Assembly: GCF_900187445.1 (NCBI RefSeq) | Contig: NZ_FYEB01000008.1 | Location: forward strand, 62,001 to 126,000 | Direction of reading: 5' to 3' | Length of the DNA: 64,000 nucleotides | From: Pseudomonas sp. Irchel s3b2 | GTDB lineage: Bacteria > Pseudomonadota > Gammaproteobacteria > Pseudomonadales > Pseudomonadaceae | Shown here: piece after piece, positions 43,539 to 56,795 of the stretch | Layout of the letters: each line of letters starts with the position of its first letter | Numbering within the stretch: position 1 is the first letter of the stretch | Position numbers and translations under genes: made by a program | The notes under the pieces: generated by a model | Database searches by the model: none | What the model was told of the DNA's origin: nothing | What the model saw: only the letters and a program-made list of their open reading frames with translations

Positions 43539-44486
43539 TCAGAGACCGTAGCTCATCAGACGCTCGTAACGGCGGGCCAGCAGCGCGTCGTTGTCGAACT
43601 TCTTCAGCATCGCCAGTTGCGAGCTCAGCTCCGCGCGGATCGAGGCAGCGGCAGCGGCCGGATCACGATGAGCGCCGCCCAACGGCTCGCCGATCACTTT
43701 ATCGACAATGCCCAGGCCCTTCAGACGCTCGGCAGTGATGCCCATGGCTTCAGCGGCATCCGGGGCTTTCTCGGCGGTTTTCCACAGAATCGAGGCGCAA
43801 CCTTCCGGCGAAATCACCGCGTAGGTCGAGTACTGCAGCATGTTCAACTGATCGCAGACACCGATCGCCAGTGCACCACCGGAACCACCCTCACCGATCA
43901 CGGTGGCGATGATTGGGGTTTTCAGGCGCGCCATAACGCGCAGGTTCCAGGCAATCGCTTCGCTCTGGTTGCGCTCTTCGGCGTCGATGCCCGGGTAAGC
44001 ACCCGGAGTGTCGATGAAGGTCAGGATCGGCATTTTGAAACGCTCGGCCATTTCCATCAGGCGGCACGCCTTGCGGTAGCCTTCCGGACGCGGCATGCCG
44101 AAGTTGCGGCGAACCTTCTCGCGCACTTCGCGGCCTTTCTGGTGACCGATGATCATCACCGGCTTGTCGTCCAGACGGGCAACACCACCCACGATAGCAG
44201 CATCGTCGGAGAAGTGACGGTCGCCGTGCAGTTCGTCGAACTCGGTGAAGATGTGTTCGATATAGTCCAGGGTATACGGACGTTTCGGGTGACGCGCCAG
44301 GCGAGCGATCTGCCAGCTGGTCAGCTTGCCGAAGATGTCTTCGGTCAGCGTACTGCTCTTGTCCTGCAGGCGGGAGATCTCATCGCCGATATTCAGCGAA
44401 TTGTCATTACCGACCAAGCGCAGTTCTTCGATCTTGGCTTGCAGGTCGGCGATCGGCTGTTCGAAATCAAGAAAGTTCGGGTTCAT
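43539..44486 (-). CDS. accA: Acetyl-CoA carboxylase carboxyltransferase subunit alpha
   Basis: 315 aa. With AccD it transfers the carboxyl group from biotin to acetyl-CoA, the first step of fatty acid synthesis. N-terminal MNPNFLDFEQPIADLQAKIE, ELHGDRHFSDDAAIVGG and the crotonase-like core TPGAYPGIDAEERNQSEAI, VIGEGGSGGALAIGVCDQ are typical. Downstream of dnaE by 153 bp on the same strand. Confidence 0.97.
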   Translation of the reverse strand: MNPNFLDFEQPIADLQAKIEELRLVGNDNSLNIGDEISRLQDKSSTLTEDIFGKLTSWQIARLARHPKRPYTLDYIEHIFTEFDELHGDRHFSDDAAIVGGVARLDDKPVMIIGHQKGREVREKVRRNFGMPRPEGYRKACRLMEMAERFKMPILTFIDTPGAYPGIDAEERNQSEAIAWNLRVMARLKTPIIATVIGEGGSGGALAIGVCDQLNMLQYSTYAVISPEGCASILWKTAEKAPDAAEAMGITAERLKGLGIVDKVIGEPLGGAHRDPAAAAASIRAELSSQLAMLKKFDNDALLARRYERLMSYGL

Positions 44487-44639
44487 AGGCGTCCGCTTGG
44501 GTCGACGTCCAAGAAAGCTTGGGCCGGCCGGTTGTCTATTCGCGCCCTACCTTAAGGGACAGGCGCGTTCAGGTCGAGATTAAAAATTCTGGTCTAGCTC
44601 AGGGCACCGCTCTTAATGGCAAAGAATGCACCCTGACCA

Positions 44640-48161
<3,522 letters not shown>

Positions 48162-48198
48162 AGTGATCCTGTCTAGAAACTAGAAACGTAAAGACAAC

Positions 48199-48222
48199 AA
48201 GGCCCGGATTGTACCGGGCCTT
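48199..48222 (-). terminator. Hairpin between rnhB and dnaE
   Basis: AAGGCCCGG-attgta-CCGGGCCTT, a strong stem but with a weak T-tract, in the 82-bp gap. Could be an attenuator separating the envelope operon from dnaE. Confidence 0.5.
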
Positions 48223-48243
48223 GAGTAAAACATCAGCCTGCGA

Positions 48244-48885
48244 CTAACTACCGATCAGGTTTTCCAGCGCTTCGTAAGCCTCCCGTACTGGAGCAAACGA
48301 ACGGCGGTGGATCGGCGTAGGACCAAGGCGTATCAGCGCTTCCAGATGAACGGGCGTCGCGTAGCCTTTGTGGCTACCGATCCCGTAACCCGGATAAATC
48401 AATTCGAACGCGGCCATTTCTCGATCACGGCTGACCTTGGCCAGAATCGATGCCGCAGCAATGGCAGGCACCTTGCCGTCACCCTGGATCACCGCTTCCG
48501 CACGCATCGAGAGTTTCGGGCAACGGTTACCGTCGATCATCGCCAGTTTCGGCTGAATGTGCAGCCCCTCGACGGCACGTTGCATGGCCAACATGGTGGC
48601 GTGAAGTATGTTCAGCTCGTCGATTTCTTCTACTTCAGCCCGGGCGACATACCAGCTCAGGGCTTTTTCGCAGATTTCGTCGTAAAGCGCTTCACGGCGA
48701 GCTTCGGTGAGCTTCTTCGAATCGTTGAGGCCCAGGATGGGGCGGCTCGGATCGAGGATCACCGCCGCCGTCACCACCGCACCACACAGTGGGCCGCGAC
48801 CGACTTCATCGACACCTGCCACCAGATCTACAACTTCATCGACTAGCATAAAATCCAGGCCCAGCTGCTTACTTGCTTTGCTCAT
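48244..48885 (-). CDS. rnhB: Ribonuclease HII
   Basis: 213 aa. Cleaves RNA in RNA-DNA hybrids, including single ribonucleotides in DNA. The motif VAGVDEVGRGPLCGAVVTA carries catalytic D/E; further acidic ligands are in ILHATMLAMQRAV and MIDGNRCP. The ATG overlaps the lpxB stop by one base, so it is cotranscribed with the lipid A genes. Confidence 0.96.
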   Translation of the reverse strand: MSKASKQLGLDFMLVDEVVDLVAGVDEVGRGPLCGAVVTAAVILDPSRPILGLNDSKKLTEARREALYDEICEKALSWYVARAEVEEIDELNILHATMLAMQRAVEGLHIQPKLAMIDGNRCPKLSMRAEAVIQGDGKVPAIAAASILAKVSRDREMAAFELIYPGYGIGSHKGYATPVHLEALIRLGPTPIHRRSFAPVREAYEALENLIGS

Positions 48886-50012
48886 TATGCTCTGCCAATC
48901 AGGTTCAGTACCGCATCCGCTGCCTGATTGGAGGCGTCCAAGCGCAGGGTTCGGTGGATTTCGTCAAAGCCTCGGGTCTGCTCCTGACCACCTTCGATCA
49001 GTGGCGACAGGGTCTGGGCCAAGGCCTCGACTGTCGCATCGTCCTGCAACAACTCCGGCACCAGCAGGCGCTGGGCCAGCAGATTCGGCAACGAGACGTA
49101 GGGACTCTTCACCATCCGTTTGAGAATCCAGAACGTCAGCGGTGCCAAGCGATAAGCGACCACCATCGGCCGCTTGTACAACAATGCTTCCAGCGTAGCC
49201 GTGCCCGAAGCGATCAATACGGCGTCACAAGCCGCCAGGGCCAGATGGGATTTGCCGTCGAGCAAGGTCAGCGGCAGATCGCGACCGGCCAGCAGCTCTT
49301 CAAGCTGGGCCCGGCGCTGCGGGCTCGCGCATGGCATGACGAACTGTACGCCCGGACGCATGGCGCGCAAGCGCTGGGCGGTGTCGAGGAACAGCGCACC
49401 AAGGCGCCCGACCTCACCGCCACGGCTGCCCGGCATCAGGGCGACCAGCGGCCCGTCCGGCAAGCCAAGTTCGGTCCGCGCTGCAGCGCGATCAGCCTCA
49501 AGCGGAATCGCATCGGCCAGGGAATGCCCGACAAACCGCACTGGCACGCCCTTCTCTTCATAAAATTTAGCTTCGAACGGGAACAGCGTCAGCATCAGGT
49601 CGCAACCTTCGCGAATCTTCAGCACCCGCTTCTGCCGCCAGGCCCAGACCGACGGGCTGACGTAATGCACGGTCTTGATTCCGGCCTGACGCAGCTTGAG
49701 TTCGATATTGAGGTTGAAATCCGGAGCGTCGATACCGATGAACACGTCCGGCTTCTCGGCGACCAGGTCCGCGACCAGTTTCTTGCGACGCTTGAGCAAC
49801 TCGCGCAACCGGCCCAGCACTTCCACCAGGCCCATCACAGAAAGACGTTCCATCGGGAAATACGAGGTCAGGCCTTCGGCTTGCATCAGCGGACCGCCGA
49901 CACCGATGAACTCGACCGCCGGATGCCGAGCCTTGAGCGCACGCATGAGGCCCGCACCCAGAATGTCACCGGAAGCCTCTCCCGCCACCAGCGCAATACG
50001 CAAATTGGCCAT
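48885..50012 (-). CDS. lpxB: Lipid A disaccharide synthase
   Basis: 375 aa GT-B glycosyltransferase forming the lipid A disaccharide from UDP-diacylglucosamine and lipid X. N-terminal RIALVAGEASGDILGAGLM, FIGIDAPDFNL, VHYVSPSVWAWRQKR and C-terminal SGTATLEALLYKRPMVVAYR are diagnostic. 2 bp gap after lpxA and 1-bp overlap with rnhB. Confidence 0.96.
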   Translation of the reverse strand: MANLRIALVAGEASGDILGAGLMRALKARHPAVEFIGVGGPLMQAEGLTSYFPMERLSVMGLVEVLGRLRELLKRRKKLVADLVAEKPDVFIGIDAPDFNLNIELKLRQAGIKTVHYVSPSVWAWRQKRVLKIREGCDLMLTLFPFEAKFYEEKGVPVRFVGHSLADAIPLEADRAAARTELGLPDGPLVALMPGSRGGEVGRLGALFLDTAQRLRAMRPGVQFVMPCASPQRRAQLEELLAGRDLPLTLLDGKSHLALAACDAVLIASGTATLEALLYKRPMVVAYRLAPLTFWILKRMVKSPYVSLPNLLAQRLLVPELLQDDATVEALAQTLSPLIEGGQEQTRGFDEIHRTLRLDASNQAADAVLNLIGRA

Positions 50013-50014
50013 GG

Positions 50015-50791
50015 TTAACGGGTGATGCCGCGGGTCGAAGACTGGATGGAGTCACGGAACACCGCGACTTCCGGGAACTGAAGCGAGGGTTCGGCCAGCT
50101 CGGCGAGCGCTTGTTCGACTGTCAGACCCTGGCGGTAAACCACCTTGTAGGCACGACGCAGCGCGTGGATCGCATCTTCGCTGAAACCGCGACGGCGCAT
50201 GCCTTCGAAATTCATGCTGCGGGCTTCGGCCGGATTGCCGAATACCGTGACATAGGCTGGAACGTCCTTGCCAATGGCCGTGCCCATGCCGGAAAAGCTG
50301 TGGGCGCCAATGTGACAATACTGGTGAACCAGGGTAAAACCGGACAGTATCGCCCAGTCTTCGACGTGCACATGGCCCGCCAACGCTGTGTTGTTGACCA
50401 GAATGCAGTGATTGCCGATGACGCTGTCGTGACCGATGTGAGCATAGGCCATGATCAGGTTGTGATCGCCCAGGGTCGTTTCCGAACGGTCCTGAACGGT
50501 CCCGCGGTGAATCGTCACGCCTTCGCGGATGACGTTGTGGTCACCGATGACCAGACGGGTTTCTTCGCCCTTGTATTTCAGATCGGGCGTGTCCTCGCCT
50601 ACCGAAGAAAACTGGTAGATACGATTATGCTTACCGATTCGGGTCGGGCCTTTGAGAATCACATGCGGCCCGATCACTGTCCCCTCGCCGATTTCCACAC
50701 CTGCGCCGATGATCGACCAAGGGCCGACTTCGACGTCGTCGGCCAGAACGGCCGTCGGATCGATGATTGCGCGAGGGTCAATCAAACTCAT
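50015..50791 (-). CDS. lpxA: UDP-N-acetylglucosamine acyltransferase
   Basis: 258 aa left-handed beta-helix trimer with many hexapeptide repeats (for example VGPWSIIGAGVEIGEGTVIG). First step of lipid A synthesis. Catalytic His region GDHNLIMAYAHIGHDSVIGN is present. Overlaps fabZ by 4 bp. Confidence 0.97.
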   Translation of the reverse strand: MSLIDPRAIIDPTAVLADDVEVGPWSIIGAGVEIGEGTVIGPHVILKGPTRIGKHNRIYQFSSVGEDTPDLKYKGEETRLVIGDHNVIREGVTIHRGTVQDRSETTLGDHNLIMAYAHIGHDSVIGNHCILVNNTALAGHVHVEDWAILSGFTLVHQYCHIGAHSFSGMGTAIGKDVPAYVTVFGNPAEARSMNFEGMRRRGFSEDAIHALRRAYKVVYRQGLTVEQALAELAEPSLQFPEVAVFRDSIQSSTRGITR

Positions 50792-51228
50792 AGTTTGCGT
50801 TCCGCGCAGATGATTTCAGCGGAGCAGACTGGCTTGCCATCGACCGAAGCCTGGCACTCGAACTTCCAGATCTGACGCTTGCAGCTCAGGAACTTGGCTT
50901 CCAGGATCAGCTGATCGCCTGGCAGTACGGGCTGGCGGAAGCGCAGCTTGTCGGAGCCGACGAAGTAATAAAGCGTGCCGTCGGCAGGCTTCACGTCGAG
51001 CATTTTGAAACCAAGGATCCCGGCAGCCTGAGCCATCGCTTCGATGATCAATACGCCCGGCATGATTGGATGCGCAGGGAAATGACCATTGAAGAACGGT
51101 TCGTTGATGCTGACATTCTTGTAGGCGCGAATGCGCTTGCCTTCCACATCCAGATCCACGACCCGATCCACCAGCAGGAACGGGTAACGGTGAGGCAGGT
51201 ATTCGCGAATCTCGTTGATGTCCATCAT
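50788..51228 (-). CDS. fabZ: 3-hydroxyacyl-ACP dehydratase FabZ
   Basis: 146 aa hotdog-fold enzyme dehydrating 3-hydroxyacyl-ACP, competing with LpxA/LpxD for substrate. Catalytic H49 in FFNGHFPAHPIMPG and E63 in LIIEAMAQAAG. Start MMDINEIREYLPHRYPF equals the P. aeruginosa protein. On the coding strand the ATG is preceded by CCCCCCGAA, so no Shine-Dalgarno sequence is visible. 108 bp downstream of lpxD. Confidence 0.96.
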   Translation of the reverse strand: MMDINEIREYLPHRYPFLLVDRVVDLDVEGKRIRAYKNVSINEPFFNGHFPAHPIMPGVLIIEAMAQAAGILGFKMLDVKPADGTLYYFVGSDKLRFRQPVLPGDQLILEAKFLSCKRQIWKFECQASVDGKPVCSAEIICAERKL

Positions 51229-51336
51229 TTCGGGGGGAAGCCTATGTAAAGATTGGGAGCGCGCGACTGACGCGCACTCCTCTAGCAAATCAAGGAGGCA
51301 GTCTAACGGCTGTGCACACTTGATATGGAAATGGTA

Positions 51337-52392
51337 TCAGCCATCTGATGAAGCATTACCGTCAGGGGTCACGTCCCCTACACGCTTTTCCAGCTGTCGC
51401 AGACGTCGCGCGATGTCATCGAGCTGACGGATACGTGCCGCGCTTTTGCGCCATTCGGCTGCCGGTTGCATCGCCGTACCGGAAGAATAGGAACCCGGCT
51501 CGGTAATCGAGTGGGTCACCATGGTCATCCCGGTCAGGAAAACGTTGTCGCAAATCTCGATATGCCCCACCAGCCCTACGCCACCGGCGAGCATGCAATG
51601 CTTGCCGATTTTGGTGCTGCCGGAAATCCCTACACAGGCGGCCATGGCGGTGTGGTCACCGACCTGAACGTTGTGGGCAATCTGAATCTGATTGTCGAGC
51701 TTCACACCATTGCCGATAACGGTATCGGCCAGCGCGCCACGATCGATAGCGGTATTTACGCCTATTTCCACGTCATCGCCGATCGAGACGCCGCCGATCT
51801 GGGCGATTTTCTGCCAGACACCTTTCTCGTTGGCAAAACCGAAGCCTTCACCGCCGAGCACGGCACCGGACTGAATCACCACCCGTTTACCGATGCGCAC
51901 GTCGTGATACAGCGTGACGCGCGGAGCCAACCAGCCGCCCTCGCCGATTTCGCTGCGCGCACCGATGAAGCAATGAGCCCCAACGGTCACATCTGCGCCA
52001 ATACGCGCTGCACTTTCGATCACCGCAAAAGCACCGATGCTCGCCGCCGGATCGACCACTGCATCCGCCGCCACCACCGCTGTCGGATGAATACCGGCAG
52101 GCGCCTTGGGCTTTGGATCGAACAGGTGGGAAACGCGCGCGTAGGCCAGATACGGATCCGGCACCACCAGTGCATCACCGGTAAAACCTTCAGCGTCAGC
52201 GGCCTTCAGCAATACAGCTGCGGCCTGACTGCCAGCCAGGTATTTACGGTATTGAGGATTTGCCAGAAAGCTCAACTGAGCTGGGCCAGCCTCTTGCAAA
52301 GTGGCTAGCCCAGTAATTTCTTTCTTCGGGTCGCCACGTAAGGTGGCGCCGAGGAACTCGGCCAACTGGCCGAGCTTTATAGTCGCTGTCAT
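51337..52392 (-). CDS. lpxD: UDP-3-O-(3-hydroxyacyl)glucosamine N-acyltransferase
   Basis: 351 aa. Adds the second hydroxyacyl chain in lipid A synthesis. The N-terminal uridine-binding part (TIKLGQLAEFLGATLRGD, FLANPQYRKYL) precedes hexapeptide repeats (residues ~100-290) with catalytic His in DNQIQIAHNVQVGDHT. 3 bp after skp. Confidence 0.96.
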   Translation of the reverse strand: MTATIKLGQLAEFLGATLRGDPKKEITGLATLQEAGPAQLSFLANPQYRKYLAGSQAAAVLLKAADAEGFTGDALVVPDPYLAYARVSHLFDPKPKAPAGIHPTAVVAADAVVDPAASIGAFAVIESAARIGADVTVGAHCFIGARSEIGEGGWLAPRVTLYHDVRIGKRVVIQSGAVLGGEGFGFANEKGVWQKIAQIGGVSIGDDVEIGVNTAIDRGALADTVIGNGVKLDNQIQIAHNVQVGDHTAMAACVGISGSTKIGKHCMLAGGVGLVGHIEICDNVFLTGMTMVTHSITEPGSYSSGTAMQPAAEWRKSAARIRQLDDIARRLRQLEKRVGDVTPDGNASSDG

Positions 52393-52395
52393 GGG

Positions 52396-52899
52396 TTACT
52401 TCAGCTGATTCATGCGCTCGATAACCTGGCGAGTGATGTCGTACTGCGGTTTGACATCAATCACTGCGCCACGCTCGAAGACCAGGTCAAAAGCACCTTT
52501 CTTGATGACTTCTTCCACAGCGCTGTCCAGTTTCGGCTTGAGCTGTTTCAGCATTTCACGGTCGGCAACGGCCTTGGCTTCGTTCAGTTCCTTGGACTGG
52601 AACTGGAAATCACGGGCCTTTTGCTTGAATTCGAGCTCCAGACGCTCACGCTCGCCTTGTTGCATTTTGTCGCCACCGGCCATCAGACGGTCCTGGATAC
52701 CCTTGGCGCTGCTTTCCAGGCTTTTGAGCTTGGTCAGTTGCGGGCCGAACTTCTTCTCGGCATCCACGGCGTATTTTTTCGCCGCGTCGGATTCCAGCAG
52801 TGCCATCTGATAGTTCAGAACGGCGATTTTCATGTCGGCAAAAGCCGGACCTGCTACCAGTACGGTCGCCAGGAGAACCAATTGAGTCAACTTACGCAC
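52396..52899 (-). CDS. skp: Periplasmic chaperone Skp/OmpH
   Basis: 167 aa. A signal peptide (MRKLTQLVLLATVLVAGPAF-A) precedes a mature domain with long charged helices (YAVDAEKKFGPQLTKLKSLE and the following ~60 residues) forming the tentacles of the jellyfish-shaped trimer that carries outer-membrane proteins to BamA. 45 bp after bamA and directly before lpxD. Confidence 0.94.
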   Translation of the reverse strand: MRKLTQLVLLATVLVAGPAFADMKIAVLNYQMALLESDAAKKYAVDAEKKFGPQLTKLKSLESSAKGIQDRLMAGGDKMQQGERERLELEFKQKARDFQFQSKELNEAKAVADREMLKQLKPKLDSAVEEVIKKGAFDLVFERGAVIDVKPQYDITRQVIERMNQLK

Positions 52900-52944
52900 G
52901 ATGCACTCCTACAAAATCCATTGTCGTTATCTTGGGTCAGACGC

Positions 52945-55320
52945 TTAGAACGTCTGGCCGAGGGAGAATTGGAACACTTGAGTTTCAGCGTCATCCGGTT
53001 TCTTGACCGGCATCGCCAGTGCGAAGCTCAAAGGACCGAGCGCGGTAACCCATGTCACGCCGATACCAACAGAACTGGCCATGTTGCTCAGGCTAATGTC
53101 GTTGCACTGCGTATTGGACTTCGAACCGTCAGCGTTCCTCGTCTCTTTGCACGTCGAGTCGAACACGTTACCCACATCCCAGAATACCGAAGTACGCAGG
53201 GAGCGCTGATCCTTGACGAATGGTAGAGGGAACAGAACCTCTACACCGCCCTGGATCAGAACGTTACCACCAAATGGCAGTGGATCCTGGTCTGGATCTT
53301 TGAGCGTCCCCGGGTTAGTGCCTTGGCTTGGTGTACTACGAGGCCCCAGAGTGCTGTCCTTGAAGCCACGAACCGAGTTGAAACCACCAGCATAGTAGTT
53401 TTCATAGAACGGCAAGCCATCGGTCGAACCGTAACCGTCGCCATAACCCAGCTCAGTGTGCAGGCGCATGGTGTAGTTCTCAGACAACGGCTGGAATAAC
53501 TGGCCACGGTAATCGAGTTTGAAGAACGACAGGTCACTGCCAGGGGTGGTGGCTTCCAGAGTCAGGCTCTGGGAACGACCACGGGTCGCCAATACACCTT
53601 TGTTCAGCGTGGACTCGGACCAACCGGCCGAAGCCTTGAAGTTCAGGTAGTTGTCACCCTCGCGTTCAACGAAGTCGAAAATCTCGTCAACGGTGTATCG
53701 GCCAGTCTTGATCTCGTCCTGTTGCGCGGTCAGGCCGAAGGTCAGACGCGAAGTCTCGCTGATCGGGTAACCGACGCTCACGCCCGCACCCAGACTGTCT
53801 ACGGCATAGCTGGCCACGTCGACGTCGAGCTCGTCGTAGTCGGTGGTGCGGTAAAACGCGTTGTAACCCAGGCTCACACCGTCAGCAGTCCAGTAGGGGT
53901 CGACATAACCGAAGTTATAACGGCTCTGGTATTCGCTGCGAGTCAAGCCGACGCTGACTCGGTTACCGGTACCGAGGAAGTTGTTCTGGGTGATCGAGCC
54001 ACCGAGGATCAGGCCGGCACTCTGGGCGAAACCGACGCTGGCGGTAATCGAACCGGACGCCTGTTCTTCAACGCTATAGTTCACGTCTACCTGGTCGTCG
54101 ACACCCGGCACAGCCGGTGTTTCAACGTTGACTTCCTTGAAGAAGCCCAGGCGTTCCAGACGGGTCTTGGATTGATCGATCAGGTAAGTCGAAGCCCAAC
54201 CGCCTTCCATCTGACGCATTTCACGGCGCAGCACTTCGTCTTCGGACTTGGTGTTGCCCCGGAAGTTGATGCGATTCACGTAAGCACGTTTACCCGGATC
54301 AACAGCGAAGGTGATGTCGACCGTGTGGTCGTCATCATGAGGCTGAGGCACGCCGTTGACGTTGGCGAAGGTGTAACCCTCGTTACCCAGACGACGAGTG
54401 ATCAATTCGGAGGTGGTGGTCATCAGCTTGCGCGAGAATACCTGGCCTTTCTGAACCAGCAGCAGGGACTTGACCTGGTCTTCAGGCACTTTCAGGTCGC
54501 CGCTGAGCTTGACGTCACGAACGGTGTACTTCTCGCCTTCGTTGACGTTGACGGTGATATAGACGTGTTTCTTGTCCGGGGTGATGGACACCTGGGTCGA
54601 AGCGATATCCATATTGATATAGCCGCGATCCAGATAGTAGGAACGCAGACGCTCCAGGTCACCGGAGAGTTTTTCACGGGCGTACTTGTCATCGTTCTTG
54701 AAGAACGACAGCCAGTTGCTGGTCTTGAGTTCGAACAGGTCGATCAGGTCTTCATCAGGGAAGACAGTGTTACCCACCACGTTGATGTGCTGGATAGCCG
54801 CAACGGTGCCTTCGTTGATATTGACCTTCAACCCGACACGGTTACGTGGCTGCGGCACCACTTCGGTGTCGACTGTCGCCGAGTAGCGACCCTGAGCGAC
54901 GTATTGACGCTGCAGCTCGTTACGCACACCTTCGAGGGTGGCGCGCTGGAAAATCTCGCCTTCGGCCAGGCCGGATTGTTTCAGGCCCTTCATCAGGTCT
55001 TCAGTGGAGATCGCCTTGTTGCCTTCGATCTCGATACTGGCGACCGATGGACGCTCGACTACAGTAATGACCAGGACGTTGCCATCGCGACCCAGCTGGA
55101 TATCTTGAAAGAACCCGGTTTTGAACAATGCACGAGTGGATTCCACCAGACGACGATCGTCCGCCTGTTCGCCGACGTTCAACGGCAAGGCACCAAAGAC
55201 ACTACCCGCGGAGACCCGCTGGAGGCCATTGACGCGAATATCAGAGATAGTGAAGGACTCGGCGTGAACTTCGGCGATCATCAATACGGTGAGAACCGCA
55301 GTTAGCAGCAGACGTTTCAT
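52945..55320 (-). CDS. bamA: Outer-membrane protein assembly factor BamA
   Basis: 791 aa. Signal peptide MKRLLLTAVLTVLMIAEVHA, then five POTRA domains (to residue ~420) and a 16-strand beta-barrel. The conserved L6 motif VRGFKDSTLGP and the C-terminal beta-signal FQFSLGQTF ending in Phe are intact. Opr86 in P. aeruginosa. The start is MKRLLL at 55320; the frame is open 20 codons further upstream without family support. Confidence 0.97.
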   Translation of the reverse strand: MKRLLLTAVLTVLMIAEVHAESFTISDIRVNGLQRVSAGSVFGALPLNVGEQADDRRLVESTRALFKTGFFQDIQLGRDGNVLVITVVERPSVASIEIEGNKAISTEDLMKGLKQSGLAEGEIFQRATLEGVRNELQRQYVAQGRYSATVDTEVVPQPRNRVGLKVNINEGTVAAIQHINVVGNTVFPDEDLIDLFELKTSNWLSFFKNDDKYAREKLSGDLERLRSYYLDRGYINMDIASTQVSITPDKKHVYITVNVNEGEKYTVRDVKLSGDLKVPEDQVKSLLLVQKGQVFSRKLMTTTSELITRRLGNEGYTFANVNGVPQPHDDDHTVDITFAVDPGKRAYVNRINFRGNTKSEDEVLRREMRQMEGGWASTYLIDQSKTRLERLGFFKEVNVETPAVPGVDDQVDVNYSVEEQASGSITASVGFAQSAGLILGGSITQNNFLGTGNRVSVGLTRSEYQSRYNFGYVDPYWTADGVSLGYNAFYRTTDYDELDVDVASYAVDSLGAGVSVGYPISETSRLTFGLTAQQDEIKTGRYTVDEIFDFVEREGDNYLNFKASAGWSESTLNKGVLATRGRSQSLTLEATTPGSDLSFFKLDYRGQLFQPLSENYTMRLHTELGYGDGYGSTDGLPFYENYYAGGFNSVRGFKDSTLGPRSTPSQGTNPGTLKDPDQDPLPFGGNVLIQGGVEVLFPLPFVKDQRSLRTSVFWDVGNVFDSTCKETRNADGSKSNTQCNDISLSNMASSVGIGVTWVTALGPLSFALAMPVKKPDDAETQVFQFSLGQTF

Positions 55321-55392
55321 GAAGTCCTTTCTTATTCCAACTGGCAATAAAAACTGCCGCAAAATGCGGCAGATTCGCAATTCAGCGAAGCG

Positions 55393-56745
55393 TTACAGTC
55401 GACCCAGATCATTGACCAGAGCAAGCAACATCACCCCGACAACCAAACTGATGCCGATCTGTATCCCCCAACCTTGCACCCGATCCGACAAGGGGCGACC
55501 ACGCACCCACTCGATCAGATAAAACAACAAATGCCCCCCATCCAGTACAGGAATGGGCAGCAAATTCAGAACCCCCAGGCTAATACTCAGATAAGCAAGG
55601 AAATTCAGGAAATCAGCGACGCCCGACTGGGCAGAAGCGCCCGCCACTTTAGCAATGGTTATCGGTCCACTCAAGTTTTTTACCGAGAGCTCGCCGAACA
55701 ACATTTTCTTGAGCGAATCGAGGGTCAGTACGCTCATGGTCCAGGTGCGTCGGGCACCCTCGCCAATCGCAGCCACCGGGCCATAACTGACTTCGCGAAT
55801 CATCTCTGGTGGCCAATCGACCGCTTTCACCCCGGCGCCCAGATAACCACTGGGCGACTTGCTCTCGCCGCGAGCGGCTAACGTCACAGGGACGTCGATT
55901 TGAGCACCATCGCGCTCGACGCGCAGCATGATTTTGGTATCTGGATGCATACGGACGATGTCGACTACTTGCTGCCAGTCGTCCAGCGCCTTGCCATCAA
56001 GGGCCAACAAGCGGTCACCCGCCTTCAGGCCCGCAGCCTTCGCCGGCCCTTTCGGATCAAATTCGGCCAGGACTGGAGGCAACGCCGGACGCCAGGGACG
56101 AATACCCAGCGAGCGAATCGGATCTGGCTCCTCAGCGCCCTTGAGCCACTTGTCCAGCACCAGCTCACGGGGTGAGTCCACCGTGGAGCCCTGCTCGCGG
56201 ACCAGCAATTGAAGGGAACCGCTCTCACCCAGACGACGGATCAGCTGCAGATTCACCGCGGCCCAGCCGGAGGTTGGCTCACCATCGATGGCGATAATTT
56301 CCTGACCCGGGCTCAAACCTGCCTTGGAGGCAATACTGCCGGACTCGACCGCTCCGATAACCGGCCGCACCTGCTCGCTGCCGAGCATTGCCAACGCCCA
56401 GAAAAACACCATCGCCAATAGAAAGTTGGCGATCGGGCCGGCGGCGACGATGGCGATGCGCTGACGGACAGATTTGCGATTGAACGATTGATCGACCTGA
56501 TCGGCCGGGACCTCGCCTTCGCGCTCGTCGAGCATTTTCACGTAGCCACCCAGCGGGATGGCGGCAATCACGAATTCAGTGCCTTTGCTGTCGTGCCAGC
56601 GCAGCAGCGGCATACCGAAGCCCACGGAGAAACGCAGCACTTTGACCCCACAGCGACGCGCGACCCAGAAATGGCCGAATTCGTGGAAGGTAACCAGCAC
56701 ACCCAGCGCTACCAGGGTGCCGACAATCATATAGAGCGCGCTCAT
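55393..56745 (-). CDS. rseP: Site-2 intramembrane protease RseP/MucP
   Basis: 450 aa zinc metalloprotease that cleaves the anti-sigma factor (MucA/RseA) in envelope stress. HEFGHFW (HExxH) in the first membrane segment, two PDZ domains (residues ~110-300), and NLLPIPVLDGG before the last segments. Start MSALYMIVGTL (56745). 50 bp after dxr and 72 bp before bamA, the normal order. Confidence 0.96.
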   Translation of the reverse strand: MSALYMIVGTLVALGVLVTFHEFGHFWVARRCGVKVLRFSVGFGMPLLRWHDSKGTEFVIAAIPLGGYVKMLDEREGEVPADQVDQSFNRKSVRQRIAIVAAGPIANFLLAMVFFWALAMLGSEQVRPVIGAVESGSIASKAGLSPGQEIIAIDGEPTSGWAAVNLQLIRRLGESGSLQLLVREQGSTVDSPRELVLDKWLKGAEEPDPIRSLGIRPWRPALPPVLAEFDPKGPAKAAGLKAGDRLLALDGKALDDWQQVVDIVRMHPDTKIMLRVERDGAQIDVPVTLAARGESKSPSGYLGAGVKAVDWPPEMIREVSYGPVAAIGEGARRTWTMSVLTLDSLKKMLFGELSVKNLSGPITIAKVAGASAQSGVADFLNFLAYLSISLGVLNLLPIPVLDGGHLLFYLIEWVRGRPLSDRVQGWGIQIGISLVVGVMLLALVNDLGRL

Positions 56746-56795
56746 GTATTTTCTCCGCAACTATCGGTGCTGCATGGGGCAACGTATTGCAGCAC

